Assembly: GCA_964034945.1 (NCBI GenBank)
Contig: OZ035963.1
Location: 63,021,682 to 63,085,681, forward strand
Source of the DNA: Chrysopilus asiliformis
Lineage: Eukaryota > Arthropoda > Insecta > Diptera > Rhagionidae
DNA: 64,000 nucleotides
Direction of reading: 5' to 3'
Made by a program: the position numbers and the translations under genes. Shown here in pieces: positions 47,171 through 56,060 of this stretch. Under the pieces are notes generated by a model. That model was not told where the DNA came from, searched no databases, and saw only the letters and a program-made list of their open reading frames with translations. The first letter of the stretch is position 1; each line of letters opens with the position of its first letter.

Positions 47171-47342
47171 GTCTATCTGGATGTCCGTTTGTCTGTCTGT
47201 CTGTCTGTCTATCTGTCTGTCTGTCTATCTGTCTGTCTGTCTCTCTGTCTGTCTGTCTATCTGTCTGTCTGTCTATCTGTCTATCTGGATGTCCGTTTGT
47301 CTATCTGTCCGTTTGTCTATCTGTCCATCTGTCTGTCTGTCC
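47132..47342. repeat. (GTCT)n microsatellite with GTCTATCT and GTCCGTTT variants
   Basis: About 210 bp of GTCT units. A block ATCTGTCTATCTGGATGTCC occurs twice (near 47165 and 47275), so the tract has been expanded in larger units as well as by four. It keeps a 102-codon Cys/Leu/Ser/Val frame open, which is an artefact. It is the microsatellite part of the repeat that continues to 47600. Confidence 0.95.
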
Positions 47343-47600
47343 GTGAACACCATAACTTAACACCAAACCTTTCGAGAAAACGTTGACCTAGCGACTTGAA
47401 ATTTTTTGTGAATAAATTTTACCAAAATCGTAGTTTTCTATCAACTTTTGGAAAAGTAACGGAACCTATAACGGGTACCCCTCATACCTTTTTTATTTTT
47501 GGAAAAAATACCGTTTTTTGAGAATTTATCGAAACCTATGCGCTTCTAGAAAAAATCTCTAACGATTCTCAAAATCAAAATATTCTCAAGATACAGTATT
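47343..47600 (+). repeat. Dispersed repeat downstream of (GTCT)n
   Basis: After the microsatellite comes CTAGCGACTTGAAATTTTTT, then TATCAACTTTTGGAAAAGTA and ATAACGGGTACCCCTCATAC. It is the same order as (reversed) 2600-2850 and 26580-26900, and gives the best orientation of this family: microsatellite first, ACTTGAAATTT block next. Confidence 0.65.
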
Positions 47601-48353
47601 TAAACAAAATATAATATATTTCTATTCTTTAAGAATTTATTAAAATTTTAAGCCACACAAAATGCATTATAATTAAATGTTCTACTAAAGCGAATGAATA
47701 TCTTAATTTAAGACATTTTCAACTCTTTAAAAAATAATAAAATCTCGGCAATTTGCCACATTCTCTGCCATATATATTGCCATTAACCGTGCATCTAGCA
47801 AAAAGGTGAAATGATGTGGAAACGTCTCGCCAGCAACAACGGGTATGGAGGGAAAACTGGTTCCAGCTGTTGACTTTCCGTTGCCTGAAAATCGCCAGAG
47901 ATCCCAAGCGGATAAGTCTTGGGTTCAGTGCAAAATTGTTTACACTATTATTAAATATTCTCACTCGCAAGAGGAGGGAAGAAGGGTGTGGTGCTACTAG
48001 TGCACTATAGTTAGTTGAGCGGTACCTGATACTTGCACCACACAACGTTCGTACACTTGATATTTGAAAAATTCATTAAAAACCAGGTGAATGTCTACAA
48101 CTGTGCTCAGGTATTTCACTACATTTTTTTTTCTATGAAAAAAGCTTCCATAATTTCAACTGACAATCGTTTCAAAAAAAAAACTATTTAGACGCCACTT
48201 CTTATAATGTTGTGAGAAGTTTTCTTTAACGCAAGATTTCTCACCTTTATTAATTTGTGATTTATTGAAATGAGAATCGATTGGGTTGCTAATTACTTTT
48301 TAAGTAAATTAATTAAATTGTACCTTCTTAAAAGTGTGTAGAAGAAGAACCTG
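47601..48353. other. No gene recognised
   Basis: Antiparallel frames at 47719-48045 (108 codons, minus) and 47816-48010 (64 codons, plus) share a moderately CpG-rich stretch. Neither matches a known family. Confidence 0.4.
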
Positions 48354-48407
48354 ATGGAAGAAAACTTGTTAATTTTGTCTGTACCCAGTGTACCAAAACA
48401 TGTTCAG
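48354..48407 (+). CDS. Candidate first coding exon ending in a strong donor
   Basis: ATG at 48354 opens 18 codons, MEENLLILSVPSVPKHVQ, and the frame runs in phase 0 into CATGTTCAG|GTAAGC, a near-consensus 5' splice site. An in-frame TAG lies just upstream, so this ATG would be the first in its frame. The peptide is balanced in composition, unlike the Phe/Lys/Asn-rich chance frames nearby. I do not recognise the protein. The plus-strand splice-like sites at 49153/49154 and 50692/50693 could belong to the same gene. With only 54 nt, chance cannot be excluded. Confidence 0.3.
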
Positions 48408-48555
48408 GTAAGCGGGTTACCAAAATATTGTATTAAACGCAAAAAAAAATTGGGTCAACGGGTTAAACATTTGTCCAACCAGCAAAGAAAACCGAACCAC
48501 AAATGAAAATTTTACTTCGACTGATCGTGGTGTCATTATAAACTCATTTACCCCT

Positions 48556-48672
48556 AATTTATTCACTAGGAGTTAAGCCGAGTTAGTGAGTTAAGGGAGT
48601 TAGCTAACCTTATTTTCCATGTTAAAGGTGAGTTAAGGGAGTTAAGGCGATTTAACTCCTAGTGAATAAATT
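48556..48672. repeat. 21-bp perfect inverted repeat pair around a short spacer
   Basis: AATTTATTCACTAGGAGTTAA at 48556-48576 is matched exactly, reversed, at 48652-48672. Between them GAGTTAAGGGAGTTA occurs as a direct repeat. It looks like a tiny palindromic element of about 117 bp without a clear target duplication. Confidence 0.85.
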
Positions 48673-49123
48673 GGCCGTTAGAGTTTAATAAATCGCACAT
48701 TTTTTATTAAATAAAATTCAATAAATGTTCGATTAATGGAGTTTTACGAATGCGAGACGCGCACTTGTGTAAATTTTATGCGAACGGTTTTTTTATTCAG
48801 GTTGTTTATTAATTCATAAAGAATCAGGGTCAACTTGTGTTCAATCGAAAGTGTTAAAAATTTCATTGGTATTTAATTGATTTAAGAATTGTTATGAATT
48901 CATGTGGAAAAATTGAGAAATTATTTCAGAATATCCCAAATTGCAAAAAACAATGAAATAATAATTTGAAAACAGTTTTTGTCTGATTTTCAAAATACCT
49001 TCACATTTTTCGGATTTTTTTAATGTAAGATATTTTGAAAAACTCCCTCTCCCACTTTTCTTACCTTTGTGTGAATCCCCTCTCTTGCTATCTCCTAAAC
49101 TATACCGGATCGATTTTTATACT

Positions 49124-49160
49124 GTTTTTACTTTCGGCTCCAGTGAATCCTCGGTAAGTT
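49124..49160 (+). other. Donor site, possibly with a 10-nt microexon
   Basis: TTTTTACTTTCGGCTCCAG (acceptor-like) is followed ten bases later by CTCG|GTAAGTTT, a strong donor at 49153/49154. If both are used, the exon would be TGAATCCTCG. The donor alone may also end a longer exon. Confidence 0.2.
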
Positions 49161-50675
49161 TACCCACATTACACTATGACCAATTTCTCTATAACCAGTG
49201 ACTAGATTTGTATCCCACCATTTGGAGGTAATAGAAACGTTTAGTACCTGAAAATAGTAGAATTTGTTTAACTTTATCTCGAAAACCTGGGTTTAATTGT
49301 GTATTAGCAAGAAAAAAATTCATTAAAAGATGTCTAGAACTTCTATAGCGGCAAAAAATCAACACAGTCAATGCCAAAGCTTTCAACTTATTCAGTGTTA
49401 AGATACAGCTTGTTATTATTTATATGCTAATTTTATGGTCTATCAAGTATTCGCTTCATTTTCATACAATAATAAAACAAAGCATTTCAAAATTGCCGAA
49501 CTAATCACCATAATTCGACTAACCTTTACAATCGTACTCTGCAATCAACTGCTGCTGATTAACAAGAGATCATAAAACCACGCATAAACAATCAACCAAA
49601 CAATACTTCAACAAATCAACAACAAGCATAACTCGTCAAGGTGTAATGTAAACATAGAAAATATTCATCAGTTATTTCTCCTCATTTCGAGGCGAATCGC
49701 GATCGCTTATCGCAAAAGTACAATAACTCGTGTATTTATGCGGAAAATATTAAAAATGCAGCATAGACGACGGCAACAATAGGGTTAAGTGCGTTTCTAT
49801 TGTCGACGAATTCGAACCAGCAGCAGAGCCGACCGCAAAAATACCCGAAGAAAATCACAACAAAATGAGTGTCAAAAAAGTGGTACACTTAACTGCATTT
49901 GACTAGAATAGCAAATCGATGGAAGGTGTTTTTCACCGGCAACAATTATCGAAATGTCTCTTCTCTAATTCTGTGTAAACATTTTGACAATTTGAAATTT
50001 GTTGCGGGAACCGAATGTGGTCCAATATGTAATTTTGTATTCAGTCCGTCTTGCCGTACATGCATTTCGACAGTTTTAGATACGAGCCCATTTAACCGCA
50101 AGTAGATCCCTCTTCGTACACCTTTCCCGGTTTTTCAGAATAATATTAACCACAGGTAGACATGATTTTTTTGGGTGTTCTGGTCACGTCATATTCATGT
50201 GTTTTCTTTGAATACTGCTGTAAATTCCCATTTCAATCGTAACACTTTTTCGTCTAATAAAATCCTTTTCAACAACTGATATTACTAAAATTTTATTATT
50301 GTTTTTGGATTATTTTTATTCAATATTCATTTAAGATGCCTAGCATAAATACGAATTTTGTAATAACAGAACTGAATTATTGTCCATTGTGTTATATGCA
50401 AGCGATACAAAACAAAAGACTTAAGCGAAGAACCCGGATGAAGTTTTTTCATAACACGTCAAAATAAAATTATTGCTAAAATGTCACGGTCTTGAATTTT
50501 CTAATTTTATTGTTTATAATTTATTAGGCAGTAAAATGGCATTAAAAATGTATGTTTGAAATGTTTGTGGTTTATTTTGACATGGGGTACAGTTTAAATT
50601 TAAATTCCGATTTCATTTAATTGATCATAATGTCATTTATGCTACCTGAAAAATATTGTTATTAATTTAATGTTA

Positions 50676-50698
50676 TTTTTTTTTTTTTACAGGTAAGT
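50676..50698 (+). other. Juxtaposed acceptor-donor: candidate recursive splice site
   Basis: Thirteen T residues (50676-50688) are followed by ACAG|GTAAGT, the junction lying between 50692 and 50693. ATTAAT about 25-30 bases upstream could serve as branch point. This is the textbook form of a ratcheting point used in recursive splicing of long arthropod introns. Alternatively a short exon starts here: GTAAGT... reads VSGEWETFCCDVGIYDVV then TGA, which could be a terminal exon, or splice out again at GTG|GTATGA. All readings imply a plus-strand transcript. Confidence 0.4.
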
Positions 50699-51013
50699 GG
50701 AGAATGGGAAACATTCTGTTGTGATGTTGGAATTTATGATGTGGTATGATGTATACATATTTTAATAAAAACATGGTATAATTTATGAAAATTTTAACCT
50801 ACCTTAAAAAAATCTTTTCAAAAATTTGTTTCGATTGATGATTGAGGGATTTCCTATTTAAGATACATAAAAACCAATGATCGCAGACTTTTTGTATATT
50901 TTTTAGTGTTTAATTTCCAATGTATTTTATCTCAAATAAAAAATAGACAGTTTTACTACGGGCAGAGAAAGAAATAGTGGATCTAACTATTTTATAATCG
51001 GGAATTGGAACTA

Positions 51014-51186
51014 CAGTAGAATCCCGATAATTCGTATTTCAAGGGACCGACGTAAAAATACGAAGTATCGGGATTTTCGAATTAGCGGGGTATGAATTAA
51101 CCGGGATTTTTTCAAGGGACCACCAAATTCATACGAATTAGCGGGATATACGAATTATCGGGGTACGAATTATCGGGATTCTACTG
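51014..51186. mobile_element. 173-bp pogo/Tigger-type MITE
   Basis: CAGTAGAATCCCGATAATTCG termini, TA at 51012-51013 and 51187-51188. It retains more of both parental ends than the 100-bp copies, including TTTTTTCAAGGGACC in the middle. It ends 30 bp before a LINE insertion. Confidence 0.95.
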
Positions 51187-51234
51187 TATAACTAAAATAG
51201 TTAACTACAATTACAAAAACAGTCAAAATTGACT

Positions 51235-51850
51235 TTTTTTATAGTTCCAGCCAGCGCTTAGGGGAAGGACCTTTAATACCGAAGCACAGGTCAGGATGGT
51301 AGGAAGCACAAAAGGAGATGTCGGTTTATGTTCTCCTTGAACTTCTGCGGGTTATAGTCTGGGGGGAACACATCAGATGGTAAATCGTTCCAAAGTCTTG
51401 TTGTTCGCGGAATAAAGGAACCCCTAAACTTTACTGTACGAAAACAGGGAGGTTCAAAGGAGAAGTCGTGTACGCGTTAAGCTGCACGAGAGGGTATAGG
51501 GAAAACATACCGTGGAGGAATAAGTTGGGAAATTTCGGTGTAACATTTCCCATGGAAATATCTATAGGATATGCTGAGTACCCCAACAGAGCGACGATAC
51601 TCGAGAGACGATAATAAATCTGTCAAAGACTTGTCTCCAATCAGTCGGATTGCACGTTTTTGAATTCGGTCCAGCAGTTGCAGGACAGTTATTAGGGCTC
51701 CGGCCCAAATGTGCGAATTGTACTCAAGTCTCGATCGAATGTAGGTCTTGTAGATGCTGAGCACGTCGATTCGTGTGAAATATTTTTTGCAGCGTCCCAG
51801 AAAGCCTAGGCACTGCGACGCTTCCTTTGCTATTTTAAAAATATGGCTAG
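51235..51850 (-). pseudogene. 5'-truncated LINE with ORF2 C-terminus and 16-bp target duplication
   Basis: The insert is flanked by identical ACAGTCAAAATTGACT at 51219-51234 and 51851-51866 and ends in an A-tail of about 6 (T-run on the plus strand), the full signature of target-primed insertion. From 51848 the minus strand codes for SHIFKIAKEASQCLGFLGRC, then YIRSRLEYNSHIW, RIQKRAIRLIG, SYRYFHGKC, and after one in-frame TAA (near 51476-51478) VHDFSFEPPCFRTV, PRTTRLWNDLP, KFKENINRHLL, ending WLEL and a stop at 51239-51241. These are the conserved blocks after the reverse transcriptase palm in CR1/jockey-type LINEs. RT catalytic motifs, endonuclease and ORF1 lie in the missing 5' part. Only one internal stop, so the copy is fairly young. 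Confidence 0.92.
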
Positions 51851-51866
51851 ACAGTCAAAATTGACT

Positions 51867-52658
51867 AAAAATTTAAGTTGTTTTCTCTTAAATTTTTCTA
51901 CGATGATGATCATGAAGCAAAGGGTGTAGGTATTTTAAAGCCACAGGAGTATGTTTGACGGATTTTGAAGTAACAACGACTGCTATACATAAAATTACAA
52001 CCAAAAAATTTGAAATATTTCAATACAAATGGTTTAGAAAGTATGTTGACTATCACATTGACATTTTTTTTGCACAATTAGTTCAAATTATCTAGAATGG
52101 TTTTAAAAAAAACTCCTTCTAAAAAACAACCACTTAATAGTATCTATAACTGCATTTTCATCCAAAGTCTCGTACTATTGATATTAATATTAATAAACAT
52201 TTTAAGTGTTAATAAAGATTTTCACAACATAATAAACTTGTTTAGTTAATTGCTACTAAATTTATGTATATCCGCTGCAAGCCGCCAATAAAAACATTGA
52301 AGATTTCCACATAAAACTTGTAAAGATTATACCTTTCGACATCGAACCGTTTCATCTTCTTTTACAGTAATAATTTTTCCAACAATTTCCCGCATTTTTA
52401 ATCCCGATCGATATCTATTTATGCACTAAATGGCATTCCAATTGGACAACAAATAATTTGAACCAATCATCAATACTTATTAGTTTTATATTACTTTCTC
52501 ATTAACGAAGTTATCTGATTGGAAAAGTATTAATAACGGTAAACCTCCGCGCGTAAAGTGAAAATCCTTTCACTTTAAGTACTCTCGCGTAGGGAAATAT
52601 GCGGAAAATGAAATGAATTCTCTTTCGTTTCCATATACCAAGAAATTGTTGTATACCT
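51867..52658. other. No gene recognised
   Basis: AT-rich sequence without long frames or repeats; the 85-codon minus-strand frame at 52511-52768 overlaps the next element and is not protein-like. Confidence 0.55.
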
Positions 52659-53072
52659 AGGGTAACCATACATCCTAAATTGGCCGAGACAACCCCGAGT
52701 TTAGACACGTTGTTCCTGCATCCCGGATTTTTGTTCTGGAAACCAAATTTTTGTCCCGGATTATTCAACTTTTAGTCAGAAATCCGAATTTTCTTGAATT
52801 TTTGCCGGTGGCGGAAATTTGTGCAAGATGTCTGTTTGCAGCGTGTTTTTATCAAAAGAAAATTCTCCCGAGGCGCATTTTATTATAAAATTTTTGATTA
52901 TGAGTGACCTTAAATTTTCTGTGCTGCGCGACTTTTGCTGTAATCACAAAAAGCAACAGAAAAATTTATTTTTGAAAAAGAATGGAGAGTAAGATTTGAT
53001 CAATTTTGAGGCATTAGAAATTTTCCTCAAAACATCTGTCCCGGATTCAAAAAAAAAATCTGGTTACCCTAT
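52659..53072. mobile_element. Decayed TIR element of the GGGTAACC family, hAT-like
   Basis: Left end AGGGTAACCATACATCC, right end (reversed) ATAGGGTAACCAGAT. The possible 8-bp duplications GTATACCT (52651-52658) and GCATACCT (53073-53080) differ at one base. GTCCCGGATT-type words lie near both ends, and the middle holds decayed 'GAGGCGCATTTTA' and 'GCGACTTTTGCTGTAAT' pieces shared with the dispersed GCGCCGCAGG repeats. It is non-coding. Confidence 0.55.
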
Positions 53073-53467
53073 GCATACCTGATGGTGCACTATTATCAGA
53101 GATTAAATATCAATAGCGTAGGAAATTTCATTTCTTTTGGTACAATGTCGAATTGCAAGGTAATCAAATCATTTTCCAGATGAGATGAATCCAATTTTCC
53201 ACATTAATTCGATACGTTCTGATTATCTGACTTTGCACAATCATCCATCGATTGGATCTCGTAGAGGTATTTAAATCGGAATACACCTGAGATGTAGTTG
53301 TAACACACCACAGTGTAATAGACTTTTGTCCAGTTTTCAAGAATGACCATCGCCCGCCCCATATTTTGATGAATTTTTATGGCACTTGAAAGATTTTTTG
53401 AAGAATTAATATCGGTCACTTCTTAGCGCGAAACTTTCTTTCTATTCTGCTTCCAACTTCTTCTTAC

Positions 53468-53604
53468 CTGTACCTGTACCTGTAATGCCATCGTCGATTA
53501 AATCAAATTCGATACGTTTAGATTGGATCGTCATTAATATTCGTTTAAGTCGAGATGCCAATTTCACTTTATTGGTCGGACTCTGACTCGGACTCGGAAT
53601 CTGG
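53468..53604 (-). CDS. Candidate internal exon resembling SH3BGRL/Sh3beta fold
   Basis: On the minus strand TTTTTGATTTTTAG| precedes 53604 and GGTACAG|GTAAGAA follows 53468, giving a 137-nt exon with one frame open throughout. It reads QIPSPSQSPTNKVKLASRLK then RILMTIQSKRIEFDLIDDG and ITGTGT. 'KRILMTIQSKRIEFDLIDDGITG' lines up without gaps with the 'QRV..ILDSK.I....VDI..PG' helix-strand part of SH3BGRL/Sh3beta thioredoxin-like proteins (from memory, about a third identical). The N-terminal strand and the later PLPPQIFN region of that family are not found nearby. A continuous 64-codon frame (53442-53636) starting MEETFQF also covers it. The identification is tentative. Confidence 0.35.
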
Positions 53605-54776
53605 CTAAAAATCAAAAATTGAAATGTTTCCTCCACACAAGACTTGGCGTTTTCTTCATGCAGGTCTGCATGTCGCAGCCAAACCGATATATGCCTTCAA
53701 GGTGATTTTTTTCTGCTTCAACATAGAGCCCCAGAAAAACGTAAACACAACTCAATAAGGCAGATGAATTTCTTGAATGAATGAATGGCTACTACTCAGC
53801 ATCTTATGTTTATTTGATGGCTACAACTAAATGTTAAAACGTCCACATAATTATTCATAAATCGGCACAATTTTTTTTTTCACTATTAGAGTTTGTGCTG
53901 TTCGCATGTGTTCCCAAAATAGGATTAAATCACCGAAAATAATCATTAAAAAACGCAACATGTTTGACCAGTTTGAGGATGATAGATATTTTAGTTAGAC
54001 CCACATATGTTGGTACGATGTGTAAATTCACTTTTATTCACTTTCTAAATAGAATTTTTTCCGGAAAATTTATTCGTTCAGAGGTTTTTGGTTTCGATTT
54101 CGCTTTTTCGGGATGAGTAAAAGTTCTGCCATTTGTGGGCAGTTTTTTTTTTTAATTTTTCTGATACCTGCGATGATGATGAATGCCTTCAGGTGATTAT
54201 TTCATTATTATTGGGAACATATCGATAGATACTTGCGTTCTTTTTGTTGTGGATCTGCAGATTTTTTTTCCCGGTGATGAGAGTTTTTTTCCAGTTTGGC
54301 GACGGTTAATTTAAAATAAGAAGTAGGTGGCAATTGGTACCTATTGAAAGTTTGAGGTGTACGATTTAGAATGGAAAGTATCATCAAGTGAGTTAATTCG
54401 TATATCAATTTCATGACAAGTCCGTCTTGATTGAAACAAATCGATAACTAGTTATTAAACGGTTTTTAGATCAGTTTTCTATTTGTTGGTATTTTTTAAT
54501 GAGACCCAGTTTTTTTGGAGATGTGAGAGGTAATTGGCATTTTATCGGTTAAATCGGTGAATATTAAAACTGGATTTCATATTTTTTTGTGACCTAGAAA
54601 AATCGGTAGATATAAAGGACATATTTCTAGCTTTCTAGCCAACAAGCATATTTAAATAGGAAAATTATTGTTTTTGGATATGTTGAAAACAAAAATGTTT
54701 TCCTATCAACAAACCATTTAAATCAGGGTTTTCAGGGTTTTAATTCATTGAAATAAATCAGAATTTTCCATTTTTA
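53605..54776. other. No gene recognised
   Basis: AT-rich. ATGCCTTCAAGGTGAT (53689) and ATGCCTTCAGGTGATTATTT (54183) are similar words about 500 bp apart. No domain in the 68-codon minus-strand frame at 54208-54414. Confidence 0.5.
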
Positions 54777-54960
54777 GAGCCTGTTCACATTGGTTGAAAT
54801 AGTCCGCCTAATTCTGATAGAAACTGGCAACATTAAGGCAAGGTGAGGAAGTGGGACTGCTGATAGGGCTGATAGGGCAGTCCCACTTCCTCACCTTGCC
54901 TTAATGTTGCCACTTTCTGTCAGAATTAGGCGCACTATTTCAACCAATGTGAACAGGCTC
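54777..54960. mobile_element. 184-bp foldback MITE, PIF/Harbinger-like, TTA duplication
   Basis: GAGCCTGTTCACATTGG at the left is matched in reverse at the right end. Pairing continues for about 84 bp on each side with roughly three mismatches to a 16-nt loop. TTA lies at 54774-54776 and 54961-54963. The whole element is therefore one long hairpin with no coding capacity. High arm identity suggests recent origin or selection for hairpin formation. Confidence 0.88.
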
Positions 54961-54963
54961 TTA

Positions 54964-55550
54964 AAGTTCATCACGCCCCCTTTCTCAAAATCTTTATTAA
55001 AACTAATTTGAAGCAATTAAAATTACTTCTTAATTTCTAATACGAATAAAAAAACATCAAATCAAGTGCATCGCTCGAGGGCAAAATTTTGCGAAAACCT
55101 CAACATCCTTCATTCATTTTTTCATCCATTCATTCATAATTTCTATCGACCTTTGCACCTGTCTTGCAACGAGGAGTTTTAAATTAAACTAAACTCTAGT
55201 TTTTCTATAAAAATAAAGAAAACATGAACCATATTTGGCTTTATAATCTACATCGAAGGCATGTTTTTATTTCCATTTGTGCTAAAATATTGTTGGTATT
55301 ACTACAACACTTTATTGGAATGAATAAGATCGATTCGATACAGAAATTAGTTATGGCCCATTTGCCTCAGTTTAATCGCAATCCGTTTCTTATTACGTGT
55401 TCCCTTTTTTTTACTCCGACTTTTTTTTCGAAATGTTTAAATAATAATAAAAAAAACATATAAACAGTTACAATTTGCCAAGAAGCTAATGAATACCCTA
55501 TAAGATGTAGTACCAATTGTTTTTTTTTAAATATTTTTCTAATGGTTCGA
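54964..55550. other. No gene recognised
   Basis: AT-rich. A 79-codon plus-strand frame at 55224-55463 has no recognisable domain. Confidence 0.5.
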
Positions 55551-55810
55551 CAGCCCAAATCTGAGCCCAAATCTGAGCCCAAATCTGAGCCCAAATCTGA
55601 GCCCAAATCTGAGCCCAAATCTGAGCCCAAATCTGAGCCCAAATCTGAGCCCAAATCTGAGCCCAAGTCTGAGCCCAAATCTGAGCCCAAATCTGAGCCC
55701 AAATTTGAGCCCAAATTTGAGCCCAAATCTGAGCCCAAATCTGAGCCCAAATCTGAGCCCAAATCTGAGCCCAAATCTGAACCCAAATCTGAGCCCAAAT
55801 CTGAGCCCAA
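55551..55810. repeat. 12-bp minisatellite, about 21-22 copies
   Basis: Tandem GAGCCCAAATCT, nearly perfect, with a few C/T and G/A variants (AAGTCT, AAATTT, GAACCC). Because 12 is a multiple of 3 and the unit lacks stops, one plus and three minus frames stay open, giving (EPKS)n, (GSDL)n, (AQIW)n and (LRFG)n peptides. The flanking frames carry no domain and no splice sites, so a protein is unlikely. Confidence 0.96.
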
Positions 55811-55929
55811 TTTTTTTTTGGTAATGTTCGAAATTTGTGTGAAAATGTGTAAATTTTGTGTAAGTTTCCAATCAAGGACCGTCTGTTGTCGCCTCAAATT
55901 CAGGGTTAGTAAAGAATAGAAATTCTTCT

Positions 55930-56060
55930 CCCTTACCGGACCTCACAATAGGCCTGTAGACCTCCAGGTGAAGCGCTCTGCCAACACCTGACCACCCGCG
56001 GTCTTCTCAACCTAACCCTAACCTACCGCATCTTCAGCTTTGCAGGCCTTGTAAACCATG
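55930..56060 (-). other. Possible tRNA-derived repeat with telomere-like tail
   Basis: On the minus strand GTTGGCAGAGCGCTTCACCT resembles a tRNA D-arm/A box, as in some tRNA-derived SINEs, but no B box (GGTTCGA) follows. TTAGGGTTAGGTT just upstream is telomere-like. Too decayed for a tRNA gene call. Confidence 0.25.

Larger units (their letters stand above)
48673..51013. other. No complete gene; splice-like sites listed separately
   Basis: Mostly AT-rich. 49680-49880 is CpG-richer (GCGAATCGCGATCGCTTATC) and ends with an ATG context ACAAAATGAGTGTCAAAAAA, which could be a leader exon, but no donor of quality follows. Frames at 49189-49386 and 49899-50105 have no recognisable domain. Confidence 0.4.

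Noticed and set aside
47078..47386. 102-codon Cys/Leu/Ser/Val frame
   Set aside because: Translation of a (GTCT)n microsatellite.
48400..48412. Second recursive splice site at TTCAG|GTAAGC
   Set aside because: The upstream sequence is purine-rich and lacks a pyrimidine tract, so it fits an ordinary exon end better.
55542..55919. 125-codon frame (EPKS)n and the three long minus-strand frames over the same repeat
   Set aside because: They exist only because a 12-bp repeat without stops keeps frames open; flanking sequence has no domain, start context or splice sites.
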